Counted from the first letter of the stretch, positions 25,699-34,656 are shown. The stretch is 64,000 nucleotides of DNA from Actinopolymorpha sp. NPDC004070 (GCF_040610475.1 NZ_JBEXMJ010000005.1:328479-392478), one strand, 5' to 3'. Numbers and translations: made by a program. The notes: a model not told the origin generated them from the letters alone.

Positions 25699-27483
25699 AT
25701 GTCGGAGGGACCGCACGACCCGAGGTCAGCCGAACCGGAACCACAGCATCGCCTCGACGCGCAGAGTCACCCGTTGCTCCCGGGTCGCTGGGAGACCCAG
25801 ACGGGCCCGGCCGGGCGGCACGTCGGCCACGACCGGCTGCGGACCCTGCTGGCGGAGCTGGCTCCCGACCCGGCCGCACCCCGCCCGGACGCCGTACTGA
25901 TCACGGCCACGCGTTCGGGGGACTCCGACGCCTACGCCGAACTTCTCCGGCGGCACGAACCCGCGGGCCGGCTCCTGCTCGCCTCCCTGCCCGCCGGCGC
26001 CCTGGCCGGGGACTCCCCGCACGGCGACTCCCCGACTGGTGACGCGGCCTCCCCGACGGTCGAGGACCGGCTGCGGGCGGCCGGCGACCATGTGCTCGCC
26101 ACCGTCCACGCCGGCGCCGGTCCGCGGGCGGCGTTCCGTCCGTTCTTCCTCCGTGCGGTCCTGCGAGTGTCCACGTCCACGTCGCTGGACGCGGGGAACG
26201 GCCTGCACCGTTCCGGCCCGGAGCAGGATCCGGCAGACCCGGCAGGCCCGCTGGCAGCGGCTCACACCCGGGACCTCGCGGACCCCGCCGACAGGGCAGT
26301 GGCACACCTGCCGGAGTCCGTGCTCACCGCCCTGTGGCACGCCGCGGTCGAGCACGACTCCCCCGAGCGCCTCGCCGTCGTGCTCGGCGCCGAAGCCTCG
26401 GACGCGGCCGTCGCGGGATACCGCGCGCAGGCGGCGTTCCGGCGCGTCTACCTACGCCACCAGCTCGACGAGCGCGCGGACCTCCCGGCACCGTGCCGGG
26501 AGATCCTGGAGACGCTGGGCCGGCACACCTTCGACGGCCTGTACGACGAGGAGGCCGAGGAGGTCAGCGAGCACCTGCGGACCTGCACGAGCTGCACCGA
26601 CCTGCACCGGCGGCTGGTCGCGGCCGGCGCCGCCCTGCCGGAGCGGCTGGCCGGACTCGTCCTCGGGCCGTACGCCACGGGCTACCTCGCCGCGCTGCGG
26701 CGAACCGGCCCGCCCGCGTTCGCGCTCGTCGACCCGAGCAGCCATCCGGTGGCCCCGCAGCCGGTAGCTCCCTCCTGGACCGAACGCCTCACCAGGTCCG
26801 GCCGGCAGCTGTGGACCGACTCGTGGACCGGCGCGAACGCAATGCGCGGCCGGACCGCCGGCGTCGCCGCGCTCGGCACCCTGGCCGCCGCCTCGGTGGC
26901 CACGCTGGCCTGGGGAACCGTGGCCGTTCTCGGCGGTACCGCGGCGCCCGTCACCGACGCCGACCAGGTCCGGGTGCCCGGCAGGGCGGTCGGGGACACC
27001 ACGGCGGACGGGCCGGAGGACGACTGGATGGGCTTCGTGCAGGACTCACCCACCGCGCCGGTGGCGGGGGTCCTACGTCCGACGGCGCCGCCGACCGCCG
27101 CCGTGACCCCCGAGGCGATCGAGGCCGCGCGACCGGCGGCACGCTCGGACGTCGTCATCGACCGCCGCTCGCCGCAGGGGGTGAAGCCGACCGTGACGGA
27201 CGGGCCGCCGACCGCGGCGCCCACCCCCACGCCGAGCCGAACGGCGACGTCGGCTCCTGTCCCTCCGCCGGCACCCGCCCCGCAACCCACCCGGACCCGT
27301 ACGAGCACGCCGGCGCCTCCGCCGCCCAGCCACTCCTCGCCACCGCCGACCTCGGAGCCCTCGCCGCCCGCTCCCCCGCCGGACCCGGAGCCGACGCCCA
27401 CACCGACGCCGACGACCGACCCGCCGCCGCCGGAGCCTCAGCCCACGCCGACGACCACCACGCCGCCAGACGCGCCGGCCTGA
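25699..27483 (+). CDS. ECF-sigma-like protein fused to a zinc-finger and membrane anchor
   Basis: A 594-residue protein of composite build. Residues ~64-100 (VLITATRSGDSDAYAELLRRHEP) resemble sigma region 2. Residues ~205-255 (LPESVLTALWHAAVEHDSPERLAVVLG, then AYRAQAAFRRVYLRHQL) resemble region 4 of ECF sigma factors. Next is an anti-sigma-type zinc finger (EHLRTCTSCTDLHRRL, ~290-305). One membrane segment follows (~386-413), then a Pro/Thr-rich tail (~500-594), probably outside. ECF proteins with fused zinc-finger and membrane domains are known in actinobacteria. The sigma motifs are weakened, so DNA-directed activity is uncertain. The gene runs convergently into purC, 26 bases away. Confidence 0.7.
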   Translation: MSEGPHDPRSAEPEPQHRLDAQSHPLLPGRWETQTGPAGRHVGHDRLRTLLAELAPDPAAPRPDAVLITATRSGDSDAYAELLRRHEPAGRLLLASLPAGALAGDSPHGDSPTGDAASPTVEDRLRAAGDHVLATVHAGAGPRAAFRPFFLRAVLRVSTSTSLDAGNGLHRSGPEQDPADPAGPLAAAHTRDLADPADRAVAHLPESVLTALWHAAVEHDSPERLAVVLGAEASDAAVAGYRAQAAFRRVYLRHQLDERADLPAPCREILETLGRHTFDGLYDEEAEEVSEHLRTCTSCTDLHRRLVAAGAALPERLAGLVLGPYATGYLAALRRTGPPAFALVDPSSHPVAPQPVAPSWTERLTRSGRQLWTDSWTGANAMRGRTAGVAALGTLAAASVATLAWGTVAVLGGTAAPVTDADQVRVPGRAVGDTTADGPEDDWMGFVQDSPTAPVAGVLRPTAPPTAAVTPEAIEAARPAARSDVVIDRRSPQGVKPTVTDGPPTAAPTPTPSRTATSAPVPPPAPAPQPTRTRTSTPAPPPPSHSSPPPTSEPSPPAPPPDPEPTPTPTPTTDPPPPEPQPTPTTTTPPDAPA

Positions 27484-27509
27484 CGCTCAGGCCTGACGCG
27501 CGGGCGGGT

Positions 27510-28370
27510 TCAGGACCAGGTGTCGCCGGTCAGGCGTTCGTACGCCTCGACGTAGCGCTGCCGGGTGGCGGCCACCACGTCCGCCGGCACCTCGGGCGCG
27601 GGCGGCTGCTTGTTCCAGCCGGTGGAGGTCGCCCAGTCGCGGACGAACTGCTTGTCGTAGGCGAACTGCGGGTGGCCCGGCTCCCAGGAATCGGCCGGCC
27701 AGAACCTCGACGAGTCCGGCGTCAGCAACTCGTCGGCGATCGTCATCGTCCCGTCCGGCGCGAAACCGAACTCCACCTTCGTGTCGGCGATGACGATGCC
27801 CTGCTCGGCCGCGATCTCCGCACCCCGGCGGTAGATCGCCACGGTGAGATCGCGCAGGTCGCCCGCGGTGTCCGCGCCGACCTTGCCGGCGACCTCGTCG
27901 TAGGTCATCGGCTGGTCGTGGGCGCCCACCGCCTCCTTGGTGGTGGGGGTGAAGATCGGCTCGGGGAGCTTCGATCCGTCCACCAGCCCGGGCGGGAGCG
28001 GTACGCCGCACACGGTGCCGCTGTCGGCGTACTCCACCAGGCCGGAGCCGGTGAGGTAGCCGCGCGCGATGCACTCGACCGGCACCATGGAAAGCCGCCG
28101 GCAGCGGATCGCCCGGCCGGAGAACTCCGCCGGGACGTCGGTGCTGGAGAGCACGTGATTGGGGGCGAGGTCGGCCAGCCGCTCGAACCACCACAGCGAC
28201 AGGGCGGTGAGGATCCGCCCCTTGTCCGGGATCGGCGTGGGGAGAACGACGTCGTAGACCGAGATGCGGTCCGAGGCGACCAGGATCAGGTCGTCGCCGT
28301 CGGTGTAGATGTCACGGACCTTGCCCGAGTAGACGTGGGTGAGGCCGGGCGGCGGTGCGGGCTCGCTCAT
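27510..28370 (-). CDS. purC: Phosphoribosylaminoimidazole-succinocarboxamide synthase
   Basis: A 286-residue SAICAR synthetase, which joins CAIR and aspartate using ATP. Typical segments are YSGKVRDIY, ILVASDRISVYDVVLPTPIPDKG, VPVECIARGYLTGSG, the IADTKVEFGF metal-binding region and ELLTPDSSRFWPAD. The ATG overlaps the stop of the upstream metallophosphoesterase gene (ATGA), so the two are translationally coupled. Confidence 0.96.
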   Translation of the reverse strand: MSEPAPPPGLTHVYSGKVRDIYTDGDDLILVASDRISVYDVVLPTPIPDKGRILTALSLWWFERLADLAPNHVLSSTDVPAEFSGRAIRCRRLSMVPVECIARGYLTGSGLVEYADSGTVCGVPLPPGLVDGSKLPEPIFTPTTKEAVGAHDQPMTYDEVAGKVGADTAGDLRDLTVAIYRRGAEIAAEQGIVIADTKVEFGFAPDGTMTIADELLTPDSSRFWPADSWEPGHPQFAYDKQFVRDWATSTGWNKQPPAPEVPADVVAATRQRYVEAYERLTGDTWS

Positions 28371-29149
28371 GGCTCCGATCCTTCCAGACCGGAGGTGCGC
28401 CGGCCGTCTCGCGGTGCCATCACCTCGAGTGCGTCCGCGTCGGAGGCCCGGGAGCGCAGGTAGTAGTCCGCCCACTCGGCCGCGTCGGGATACCCGGACT
28501 CGCGGGCGACGCGCTCGCACGCCGCGTCCGCGTCGAAGTCGGTCACCCGCAGGCTCACCCCCGGCCCGAGCAACGCCCAGTGCGCGCCGGCCCCGCCGTA
28601 GGGCATCCCGACGCTACCGGGGTTGACCACGAGGCGGCCGTTCGCCAGCCGGGCGTACGGCATGTGGGTGTGCCCGCAGACCACCGTGCGTACGGCGGGG
28701 TCGAGGCCGGCCAGCACCTCGCTCCACCGGTCCAGCCGCGAGTCGACCACGACGACCTCCTCGTCGTCGCGCGGGGTGGCGTGGCAGAACACGGTGGGCC
28801 CGAGCCCGTCGACGTCCAGCGTCACCGAGGTGGGCAGCTCCGCGAGCAGTGTCAACTGCTCCTTGCGCAGCTGCCCGGCCGCCCACCGCGCCACGGGATC
28901 GTCGGTGGCCATCGTTCCGGTGGCGGCGTACTCCACCAGCTCCCGGTCGGCGTTGCCGCGTACCCACACCGCGCGGTCGCCGAGCGCCGCCAGCGCGTCC
29001 AGCGTCTCCACCGGCTGCGGACCGGCGGCGAGGTCGCCGGTGAGCACGACTTGGTCGGCGGCGACGACGTCCGGCTCGGCCAGCACCGCCTCCAGCGCGG
29101 GCAGCACGCCGTGGATGTCGGACAGGACGGCGACGGTTCGCGACGACAT
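28367..29149 (-). CDS. Metallophosphoesterase (YfcE/MJ0936-like)
   Basis: A 260-residue calcineurin-like phosphoesterase. The two-metal site is read from LSDIHGVLPALEAVL, VVLTGDLAAGPQP, VRGNADRELVE, CHATPRDDEE and VVCGHTHMPYARL followed by NPGSVGMPYGG. The start MSSRTVAVLSDIHG (29149) gives the standard N-terminus. It is coupled to purC by a four-base overlap, which hints at a role in nucleotide metabolism such as cyclic nucleotide or phosphodiester hydrolysis. The substrate is not known. Confidence 0.87.
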   Translation of the reverse strand: MSSRTVAVLSDIHGVLPALEAVLAEPDVVAADQVVLTGDLAAGPQPVETLDALAALGDRAVWVRGNADRELVEYAATGTMATDDPVARWAAGQLRKEQLTLLAELPTSVTLDVDGLGPTVFCHATPRDDEEVVVVDSRLDRWSEVLAGLDPAVRTVVCGHTHMPYARLANGRLVVNPGSVGMPYGGAGAHWALLGPGVSLRVTDFDADAACERVARESGYPDAAEWADYYLRSRASDADALEVMAPRDGRRTSGLEGSEP

Positions 29150-29236
29150 GCGCCGAAGTCTGGCCCCGAACGCCGGGGTGGGCCAGGGCACTTCGCTGTC
29201 GGCGGAACCCGGCGCCCCCAGAACCCAACGCCCCGG

Positions 29237-30772
29237 CTACGTGATGTCCGCTGACCTACGCGATGCCACGTCCGCCTGCCAGGCCCGGTGCCGCGCGGTG
29301 AGCTCGGCGACCAGTTCTGGGTGTTCGGCGGCGAGGTCGCGTTCCTCACCGATGTCATCGCCGAGGTGGGTGAGCCGGTCGCCCACGCCGACCTCGGCGT
29401 GCTCGGTCCGCAGCAGCGCCTGAGCGTGCGGGCCGTCATCGGCGTGCCGGAGCTTCCAGTCACCGTGGCGGACCGCCCACTGGAATCCGCAGTCCCAGTG
29501 CAGCGTGTCGTGGCCCGGCGCGTCCGGTTCGCCCCGCAGCGCGGGCAACTGGTCGACGCCGTCGCTGTGCTCCCACGCCGTCTGGTCGGCGCCCGCTGCG
29601 GACAGCAACGTGGGATAGAGGTCCAGCGTGCTCACCAGCCGGTAGGTCGAGCGCGCACCCTGCGCCCCGGCGGTCCCGGCAGCACCACCGTCACTGCGGA
29701 CGCCACCGGTACTGCCGACGCCACCGTCACTGCGGACGCCAGCGTCACTGCCGACGCCGCCACCCGGCCAGCGGACCAGGAACGGCACCCGGATCCCGCC
29801 TTCCCACAGCGTGTACTTCGTCCCGCGCAAGGGCGCGTTGACACCGAAGTTGCAGGTGGAGCCGCCGTTGTCGGTGGTGTAGACGACGATCGTGTCCTCG
29901 GCCAGGCCCCGGGTCTCCAGTTCGTCCAGCAGCCGGCCGATCTGGGCGTCCATGAGTTCCAGCTGGGCGAGGTAATAGTCCCGCCCGTCGGGCAGATCGG
30001 GCCAGATCGCGCCGTCGTACCAGTCGACGTACGCAGACACCGACGGGTCCCAGTCGTCGACCTTCGCCAACCCGCGCTTGACAAGCTCCTCCTCCGGCAG
30101 CTGGAAGCAGAAGTTGTGCACCGCGTTGAACGCCACCATCAAGAAGAACGGCTCGTCCTCGTGCCGCGCCACGAAGTCACGCGCCCGGGCGCCGATCTCG
30201 TCGGTCAGGAAGCCTTCCAGCTCCGACTCCTCGTCGCCGTCGAGCATCGGCTGCACGGCCATCCGCCACGACGCCTCCGGCCCGTACCGCTCCACCGCCG
30301 ACCGGGAGTGGTGCAGGTAGTTGAGCCGGCCCATCTGCTGCCCGGCCAGGCCGTACCAGCTCTCGGCGAACCCGTGGTGCGGCGGACAGGCCCGGTCGCC
30401 ACGTCCCTCACCGCCGTAGTGCACCTTGCCCAGGTACCCGGTGGCGAAGCCGAGGTCGGCGAAGCGTTCGGCCAGGGAGGGAAGGTGGTCGGGGAACGCG
30501 CTGGTGTCGAACCACCGGGCGCCCCACCGCTGCTGGTACTGGCCGCCGATCAGCCCGGCTCGCGAGGGGCTGCAGATCGGCGCGGTGACGTACGCCTGTT
30601 CGCAGGTGACACCGGTGGCCGCCAGTCGGTCGAGGGCGGGCGTACGCACCCGCGGGTCGATGCCGAGGGCGCCGCGGTCGGCGTACCCGTGGTCGTCGGA
30701 GACGACGAGCACGACGTTCGGCCGCCGGGAGTTCGTCGGTGGCGAAGGTGGAGACGCTGAGGCTGAGGCCAT
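29237..30772 (-). CDS. Type I sulfatase (formylglycine-dependent)
   Basis: A 511-residue arylsulfatase-family enzyme. The metal ligands Asp26-Asp27 lie in VLVVSDDHGYADRG. The formylglycine signature is CSPSR with Cys67, and GYLGKVHY and YTTDNGGSTCNFGVNAPLRGTK complete the active site. No signal peptide is evident, so it is probably cytoplasmic. An unusual Gly/Ser/Asp-rich insert near residue 340-362 is encoded by four 18-bp tandem repeats. ATG 30772 has GGAGG nine bases upstream. No formylglycine-generating enzyme is in the window. It is divergent from a VOC gene. Confidence 0.88.
   Translation of the reverse strand: MASASASPPSPPTNSRRPNVVLVVSDDHGYADRGALGIDPRVRTPALDRLAATGVTCEQAYVTAPICSPSRAGLIGGQYQQRWGARWFDTSAFPDHLPSLAERFADLGFATGYLGKVHYGGEGRGDRACPPHHGFAESWYGLAGQQMGRLNYLHHSRSAVERYGPEASWRMAVQPMLDGDEESELEGFLTDEIGARARDFVARHEDEPFFLMVAFNAVHNFCFQLPEEELVKRGLAKVDDWDPSVSAYVDWYDGAIWPDLPDGRDYYLAQLELMDAQIGRLLDELETRGLAEDTIVVYTTDNGGSTCNFGVNAPLRGTKYTLWEGGIRVPFLVRWPGGGVGSDAGVRSDGGVGSTGGVRSDGGAAGTAGAQGARSTYRLVSTLDLYPTLLSAAGADQTAWEHSDGVDQLPALRGEPDAPGHDTLHWDCGFQWAVRHGDWKLRHADDGPHAQALLRTEHAEVGVGDRLTHLGDDIGEERDLAAEHPELVAELTARHRAWQADVASRRSADIT
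29684..29755. repeat. 18-bp tandem repeat inside the sulfatase gene
   Basis: Four consecutive copies of an 18-bp unit (29684-29701, 29702-29719, 29720-29737, 29738-29755) differ at a few bases. They encode a Val-(Gly/Arg)-Ser-(Asp/Thr)-(Gly/Ala)-Gly hexapeptide repeated four times. The block is in frame and falls in a surface loop, so copy number could vary without breaking the gene. Confidence 0.8.
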
Positions 30773-30834
30773 GGCGGCCATCCTCCCGCCGACGTGGCTG
30801 CTCACCCAGCCAGAACGGCGATAACGTCGGTCGG

Positions 30835-31233
30835 GTGACCACACCTGGACAGCTTCACCACGTCGAACTCTGGGTCGCCGACCTGGCCGCCACCAAGGAG
30901 AGCCTGGGCTGGTTGCTGGGCGAGCTCGGCTGGACCGTCTTCCAGGACTGGGCTGCCGGGATCAGCTGGCGGCTCGGCCCGACGTACCTCGTCGCCGAGC
31001 AGTCACCCGCGCTACGGCCCGGCCCGCACGACCGGTGCCGCGCCGGCCTGAACCACCTGGCGTTCCACATCGCCGGACGAGGCGAGGTCGACCGACTGGT
31101 AGCCGCCGCACCCGGCCACGGGTGGGAGCTGATGTTCGCCGACAGGCATCCGCACGCGGGCGGACCTGACCACTACGCCGGCTACCTCGAGGACGGCCAG
31201 GGCTTCGAGGTGGAACTCGTCGCATCCGGCTAG
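30835..31233 (+). CDS. VOC-superfamily (glyoxalase/bleomycin-resistance-like) protein
   Basis: A 132-residue VOC protein with the metal-ligand pattern of the family: LHHVELWVADLAATKESLGWLLGELGW, then GLNHLAFHIAGRGEVDRL and a C-terminal GFEVELVASG Glu. It could be a small lyase, an isomerase or a resistance protein; context does not decide. The GTG start lies 7 bases after a TAACGT box (30822-30827), a leaderless arrangement. It is transcribed away from the sulfatase. Confidence 0.85.
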   Translation: MTTPGQLHHVELWVADLAATKESLGWLLGELGWTVFQDWAAGISWRLGPTYLVAEQSPALRPGPHDRCRAGLNHLAFHIAGRGEVDRLVAAAPGHGWELMFADRHPHAGGPDHYAGYLEDGQGFEVELVASG

Positions 31234-31269
31234 AAGACGTCGACGCTTCGGCAGAGGGGAGTCCAGCTC

Positions 31270-31476
31270 ATGAGGAAGGTTCTCGTCGTCGGCGGAGGGG
31301 TCGCCGGCTGCGCCACCGCGCTCGCTCTTCACCAGCACGGCATCCCCGCTGTGGTCTACGAAGCGCGGTATGGCGCACGGCTTCCCCCGCGGCAGCCGCC
31401 AGAATCGCCCGGATTCTTGCGCGGAGGAATCCGAATCAGCGTTCATCCGCGCAGCATGCTTGACGGGCTCACATGA
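31270..31476 (+). pseudogene. Remnant of an FAD-dependent monooxygenase (N-terminus only)
   Basis: A 68-codon ORF with a good ribosome-binding site (GAGGGGAG). Its first ~34 residues are a perfect FAD/NAD-binding Rossmann start (MRKVLVVGGGVAGCATALAL, then HQHGIPAVVYEA). After that the sequence no longer resembles the ~380-residue family and soon stops. No other frame up to 31476 continues the homology. It is best read as a truncated gene whose body was lost, with the end now overlapping the convergent dehydrogenase gene by 8 bases. Confidence 0.65.
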
Positions 31477-32350
31477 GGCCGGCCATCACGACGGCGAGCG
31501 CCCGGGCGTCGTCGGAGGCGTGCCCCGCGGCCATCGCCCGCTGGCAGGCCTCCCGGGCCGCGCCGGTCAGGGCGAGGTCGTCGACCTCGGCCAGGCACAG
31601 GTCGAGGTCCTTGCGCAGCAGGCCGAGCTCGAAGTTCGCCGGCTGGGCCTGCCCACTTTCCATGATCGCCCGGATCGGCGGGAACGCCGCGCCGAGCGGG
31701 CTGGCCTCGATCAGGGAGTTGATGAGGGACTGTTCCAGGTCCAGCTCGCGGCCGAGCCGCAGCGCCTCCCCGATGGCGGCGATCGAGGTGCCCAGGGTGA
31801 GGTTGACGACAAGTTTCGCGGCACTGCCGGTGCCGACCGGGCCCACCAGATCCACCTTGTCCGGGTCGCCCCACAGTTCCAGCAGCGGCCGGGCCCGCTC
31901 GAAGTCCTCGGCGTCGCCGCCGGCGAAGACCCGCAGCGTCCCCTCGGTGGCCGGGGCGACCGAACCGTAGACCGGCGCGTCGACGTAGCGCAGATCGCGC
32001 TCGGCCAGCCGGGCCGCGACCTCGCGGGACGCGGTGGGCCCGATGGTGCTGGAGTCGATTACCAGCGTGCCCGGCTCGGCGGCGTTCACCACGCCGTCGT
32101 CGGGGTCGAACAGCACGTCGCGGACGGCCTCGGGGGTGGCGAGCATGAGGACGACCACCTGCCGGCCGGCCACCGCCCGTGCCGGTGTGTCGGCGACCTG
32201 CGCGCCGTCGCGTCCGAACGGCTCGGCCTTGTCGCGGGTGCGGTTCCACACCGCCAGGTCGTACCCGGCGGTCAGCACGTGCCGGGCCATCGGCGCGCCC
32301 ATCCGGCCCAGTCCGAGGAAGGCCACCTTCGGGAGATTCGTGTCGGGCAT
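31469..32350 (-). CDS. NAD(P)-dependent beta-hydroxyacid dehydrogenase
   Basis: A 293-residue member of the 3-hydroxyisobutyrate/tartronate semialdehyde reductase family. The N-terminal Rossmann fold begins VAFLGLGRMGAPMARHVL, and the substrate-binding signature DSSTIGPTASREVA and the GPVGTGSAAKLVVNLTLG segment with the catalytic Lys are present. The C-terminal helical domain ends with DLALTGAARE. GGAG lies eight bases before ATG 32350. The real substrate could be a hydroxyacid or, as in imine reductases, an imine; the catalytic Lys favours the former. Confidence 0.88.
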   Translation of the reverse strand: MPDTNLPKVAFLGLGRMGAPMARHVLTAGYDLAVWNRTRDKAEPFGRDGAQVADTPARAVAGRQVVVLMLATPEAVRDVLFDPDDGVVNAAEPGTLVIDSSTIGPTASREVAARLAERDLRYVDAPVYGSVAPATEGTLRVFAGGDAEDFERARPLLELWGDPDKVDLVGPVGTGSAAKLVVNLTLGTSIAAIGEALRLGRELDLEQSLINSLIEASPLGAAFPPIRAIMESGQAQPANFELGLLRKDLDLCLAEVDDLALTGAAREACQRAMAAGHASDDARALAVVMAGLM

Positions 32351-32435
32351 TGCCTGCTCCAAGCTGTCGGGGTCGCTGATCCTGGGTTCTACCCCGAGGC
32401 GGCCGCCCCGACCGTGGATCGACCCGTGAGCGGGA

Positions 32436-33167
32436 TCATCGCCGCCGCCACGTCCTGTGCCACCTGTGGGGCCCGTACGCCCGGTAGCACCACTCCTCGT
32501 TCCAGACGTGCGGATACACCCCGTGCTGGAGGTACGCCGCGACCGAGCGGATCGGATACGACGCGTGGTCGTGCCAGAACCACCAGAACGGCAGGACCAC
32601 CGCGACCGCGTAGTTGGCCAGCACCAACGGGACGTACGCCGGTCCGAACAGCCGGGCCTGCAGGACGTGGCCGCGCTCGTGGGCGAGCAGGGCCAGTGCG
32701 CCCGGTGAGTCGGTCGGTACGGCCGAAATCCCGGCGACGACGGTGCCGACCGTGGTGACGTACCGCACCCCACCCATCGCCGGCAGCGTTCCCCGCGCCA
32801 GGTGCAGTGTGCCGCCGTGCCGGCTCAGGTCCGCGACCAGGCGGTTCCCGGCGAGCAGGTTGCCGGTGAGCAGGACCCCGCCCAGCCAGGTGTTCGGCAG
32901 GCTCCAGGTGAGGTCGACGACGTACCGCGCGATCCCGCGAACGGAGGCGAGGTCGTACGGCACGAACGACGCGACCGCCCACCCGAACGCCGCGCCCGAT
33001 ACGCCACCGATCGCGAGCCCGGCGACCAGGCCGGAACGCCCGCCCGCCACAGCACCGAGCGCGCCGCCGACGCCGGCCGGCACCAGTCCCGCGACCACGC
33101 CGGCGCAGATCTCGGTCCACCGCCTCACCGCCGACGCCTCCCTCCCGCAGAAGTACGCCTTCAGCAT
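32436..33167 (-). CDS. Membrane protein with an HExxH motif
   Basis: A 243-residue hypothetical protein. Gly/Ala-rich hydrophobic segments lie at about residues 20-70 (GVVAGLVPAGVGGALGAVAGG). The HERGH motif lies in SPGALALLAHERGHVLQARLFG (~155-175), directly before another hydrophobic stretch (YVPLVLANYAVAVVLPFWWFW). The HExxH matches the zinc-peptidase signature, but the third ligand is not obvious. Related actinobacterial proteins are usually called hypothetical. The C-terminus is rich in Tyr, Trp, His and Arg. No strong ribosome-binding site is seen, so the start is uncertain. Confidence 0.65.
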   Translation of the reverse strand: MLKAYFCGREASAVRRWTEICAGVVAGLVPAGVGGALGAVAGGRSGLVAGLAIGGVSGAAFGWAVASFVPYDLASVRGIARYVVDLTWSLPNTWLGGVLLTGNLLAGNRLVADLSRHGGTLHLARGTLPAMGGVRYVTTVGTVVAGISAVPTDSPGALALLAHERGHVLQARLFGPAYVPLVLANYAVAVVLPFWWFWHDHASYPIRSVAAYLQHGVYPHVWNEEWCYRAYGPHRWHRTWRRR

Positions 33168-33216
33168 CGGCCGGGCGGCCGCGCGGATCCAGGCCTACCC
33201 CAGGAACACGGCGTCC

Positions 33217-34656
33217 CTAGAGGATCGACTCGGGCGCGTACGCCGCCGCCTCCGGATAGCGCTCGGCCACCTCCTGTGCCCGGCGTACGACCTCGGCCAC
33301 CTGCGCCGCCGCCGCGCCGGTGAAGGTCAGAGGGTCGTCGACCAGCGCGTCCAGCTCACCGCGGGACAGACCGAGCCGGCCGTCATCGGCGAGCCGGTCG
33401 AACAGGTCGTTGCGGTCCACGCCCTTCTCCCGCATCTCCAGCGCGACCCCGACGGCGTGCTCCTTGATCACTTCGTGCGCGGTCTCCCGGCCGACGCCCC
33501 GGCGTACCGCCGCCATCAGGATCTTCGTGGTGGCGAGGAACGGCAGGTAGCGGTCGAGCTCGCGCTGCACGACGGCGGGGAACGCACCGAAGTCGGCGAC
33601 TACGGTGAGGAACGTCTGGAACAACCCGTCGGCGGCGAAGAACGCGTCCGGCAGGGCGACCCGGCGGACGACCGAACAGGACACGTCGCCCTCGTTCCAC
33701 TGGTCTCCGGCGAGTTCGCCGACCATCGACAGGTAGCCGCGCAGCACCACGGCCAGGCCGTTCACGCGTTCACACGAGCGGGTGTTCATCTTGTGCGGCA
33801 TCGCCGAGGAGCCGACCTGGCCGGGCTGGAAGCCCTCGGTGACCAGCTCGTTCCCGGCCATCAGGCGCACCGTGGTGGCGAAGCTGGACGGCGCGGCGGA
33901 GGCCTGGACGAGCGCGGACAGCACGTCGAAGTCCAGCGACCTCGGATAGACCTGCCCCACGCTGGTGAGCACCCGCTCGAACCCGAGGTGCTCGCTGACC
34001 CGGCGCTCGAGTTCGGCCAGCCGCGAGGCGTCCCCGTCGAGCAGGTCGAGCTGGTCCTGCGCGGTGCCGACCGGACCCTTGATCCCCCGCAGCGGGTAGC
34101 GGGTGAGCAGGTCCTCCAGGCGTTCCAGCGCGACCAGCAGCTCGTCGGCCGCGGAGGCGAACCGCTTGCCGAGCGTGGTGGCCTGCGCCGCGACGTTGTG
34201 GCTGCGCCCGGCCATCACCAGCGTGGAGTACTCCGCGGCCCGGTCGGCGAGGCGGACGACGGTGGCGACCACCCGGTCGCGGACCAGTTCCAGCGACGCC
34301 CGCACCTGCAGCTGCTCGACGTTCTCGGTGAGGTCGCGGCTGGTCATGCCCTTGTGGATGTGCTCCTGGCCGGCGAGGGCGCAGAACTCCTCGATCCGGG
34401 CCTTCACGTCGTGGCGGGTCACCTTCTCCCGCTCCCGGATGGAGTCGAGGTCCACCTGGTCGACGACGCGTTCGTACGCCTCGACGACTCCGTCGGGCAC
34501 CTGGACACCGAGCTCCTGCTGGGCACGGAGCACGGCCAGCCACAGACGGCGTTCGAGAACGATCTTGTGCGCCGGTGACCACAGGTGGGCCAGCGGGGCG
34601 GAGGCGTAGCGGGCGGCGAGGACGTCGGGGATCACAGGCTGCGGCACGCCACCCAT
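33217..34656 (-). CDS. purB: Adenylosuccinate lyase
   Basis: A 479-residue member of the fumarase/aspartase superfamily that releases fumarate from SAICAR and from adenylosuccinate, so it acts twice in purine synthesis. Signatures: HLWSPAHKIVLERRLWLAVLRAQQELG, KGMTSRDLTENVEQLQ, AGRSHNVAAQATTLGKRFA and the superfamily motif GSSAMPHKMNTRSCE. ATG 34656 is chosen; GTG 34647 is possible. The longer reading frame upstream is not conserved. It is divergent from an F420-type oxidoreductase gene. Confidence 0.96.
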   Translation of the reverse strand: MGGVPQPVIPDVLAARYASAPLAHLWSPAHKIVLERRLWLAVLRAQQELGVQVPDGVVEAYERVVDQVDLDSIREREKVTRHDVKARIEEFCALAGQEHIHKGMTSRDLTENVEQLQVRASLELVRDRVVATVVRLADRAAEYSTLVMAGRSHNVAAQATTLGKRFASAADELLVALERLEDLLTRYPLRGIKGPVGTAQDQLDLLDGDASRLAELERRVSEHLGFERVLTSVGQVYPRSLDFDVLSALVQASAAPSSFATTVRLMAGNELVTEGFQPGQVGSSAMPHKMNTRSCERVNGLAVVLRGYLSMVGELAGDQWNEGDVSCSVVRRVALPDAFFAADGLFQTFLTVVADFGAFPAVVQRELDRYLPFLATTKILMAAVRRGVGRETAHEVIKEHAVGVALEMREKGVDRNDLFDRLADDGRLGLSRGELDALVDDPLTFTGAAAAQVAEVVRRAQEVAERYPEAAAYAPESIL

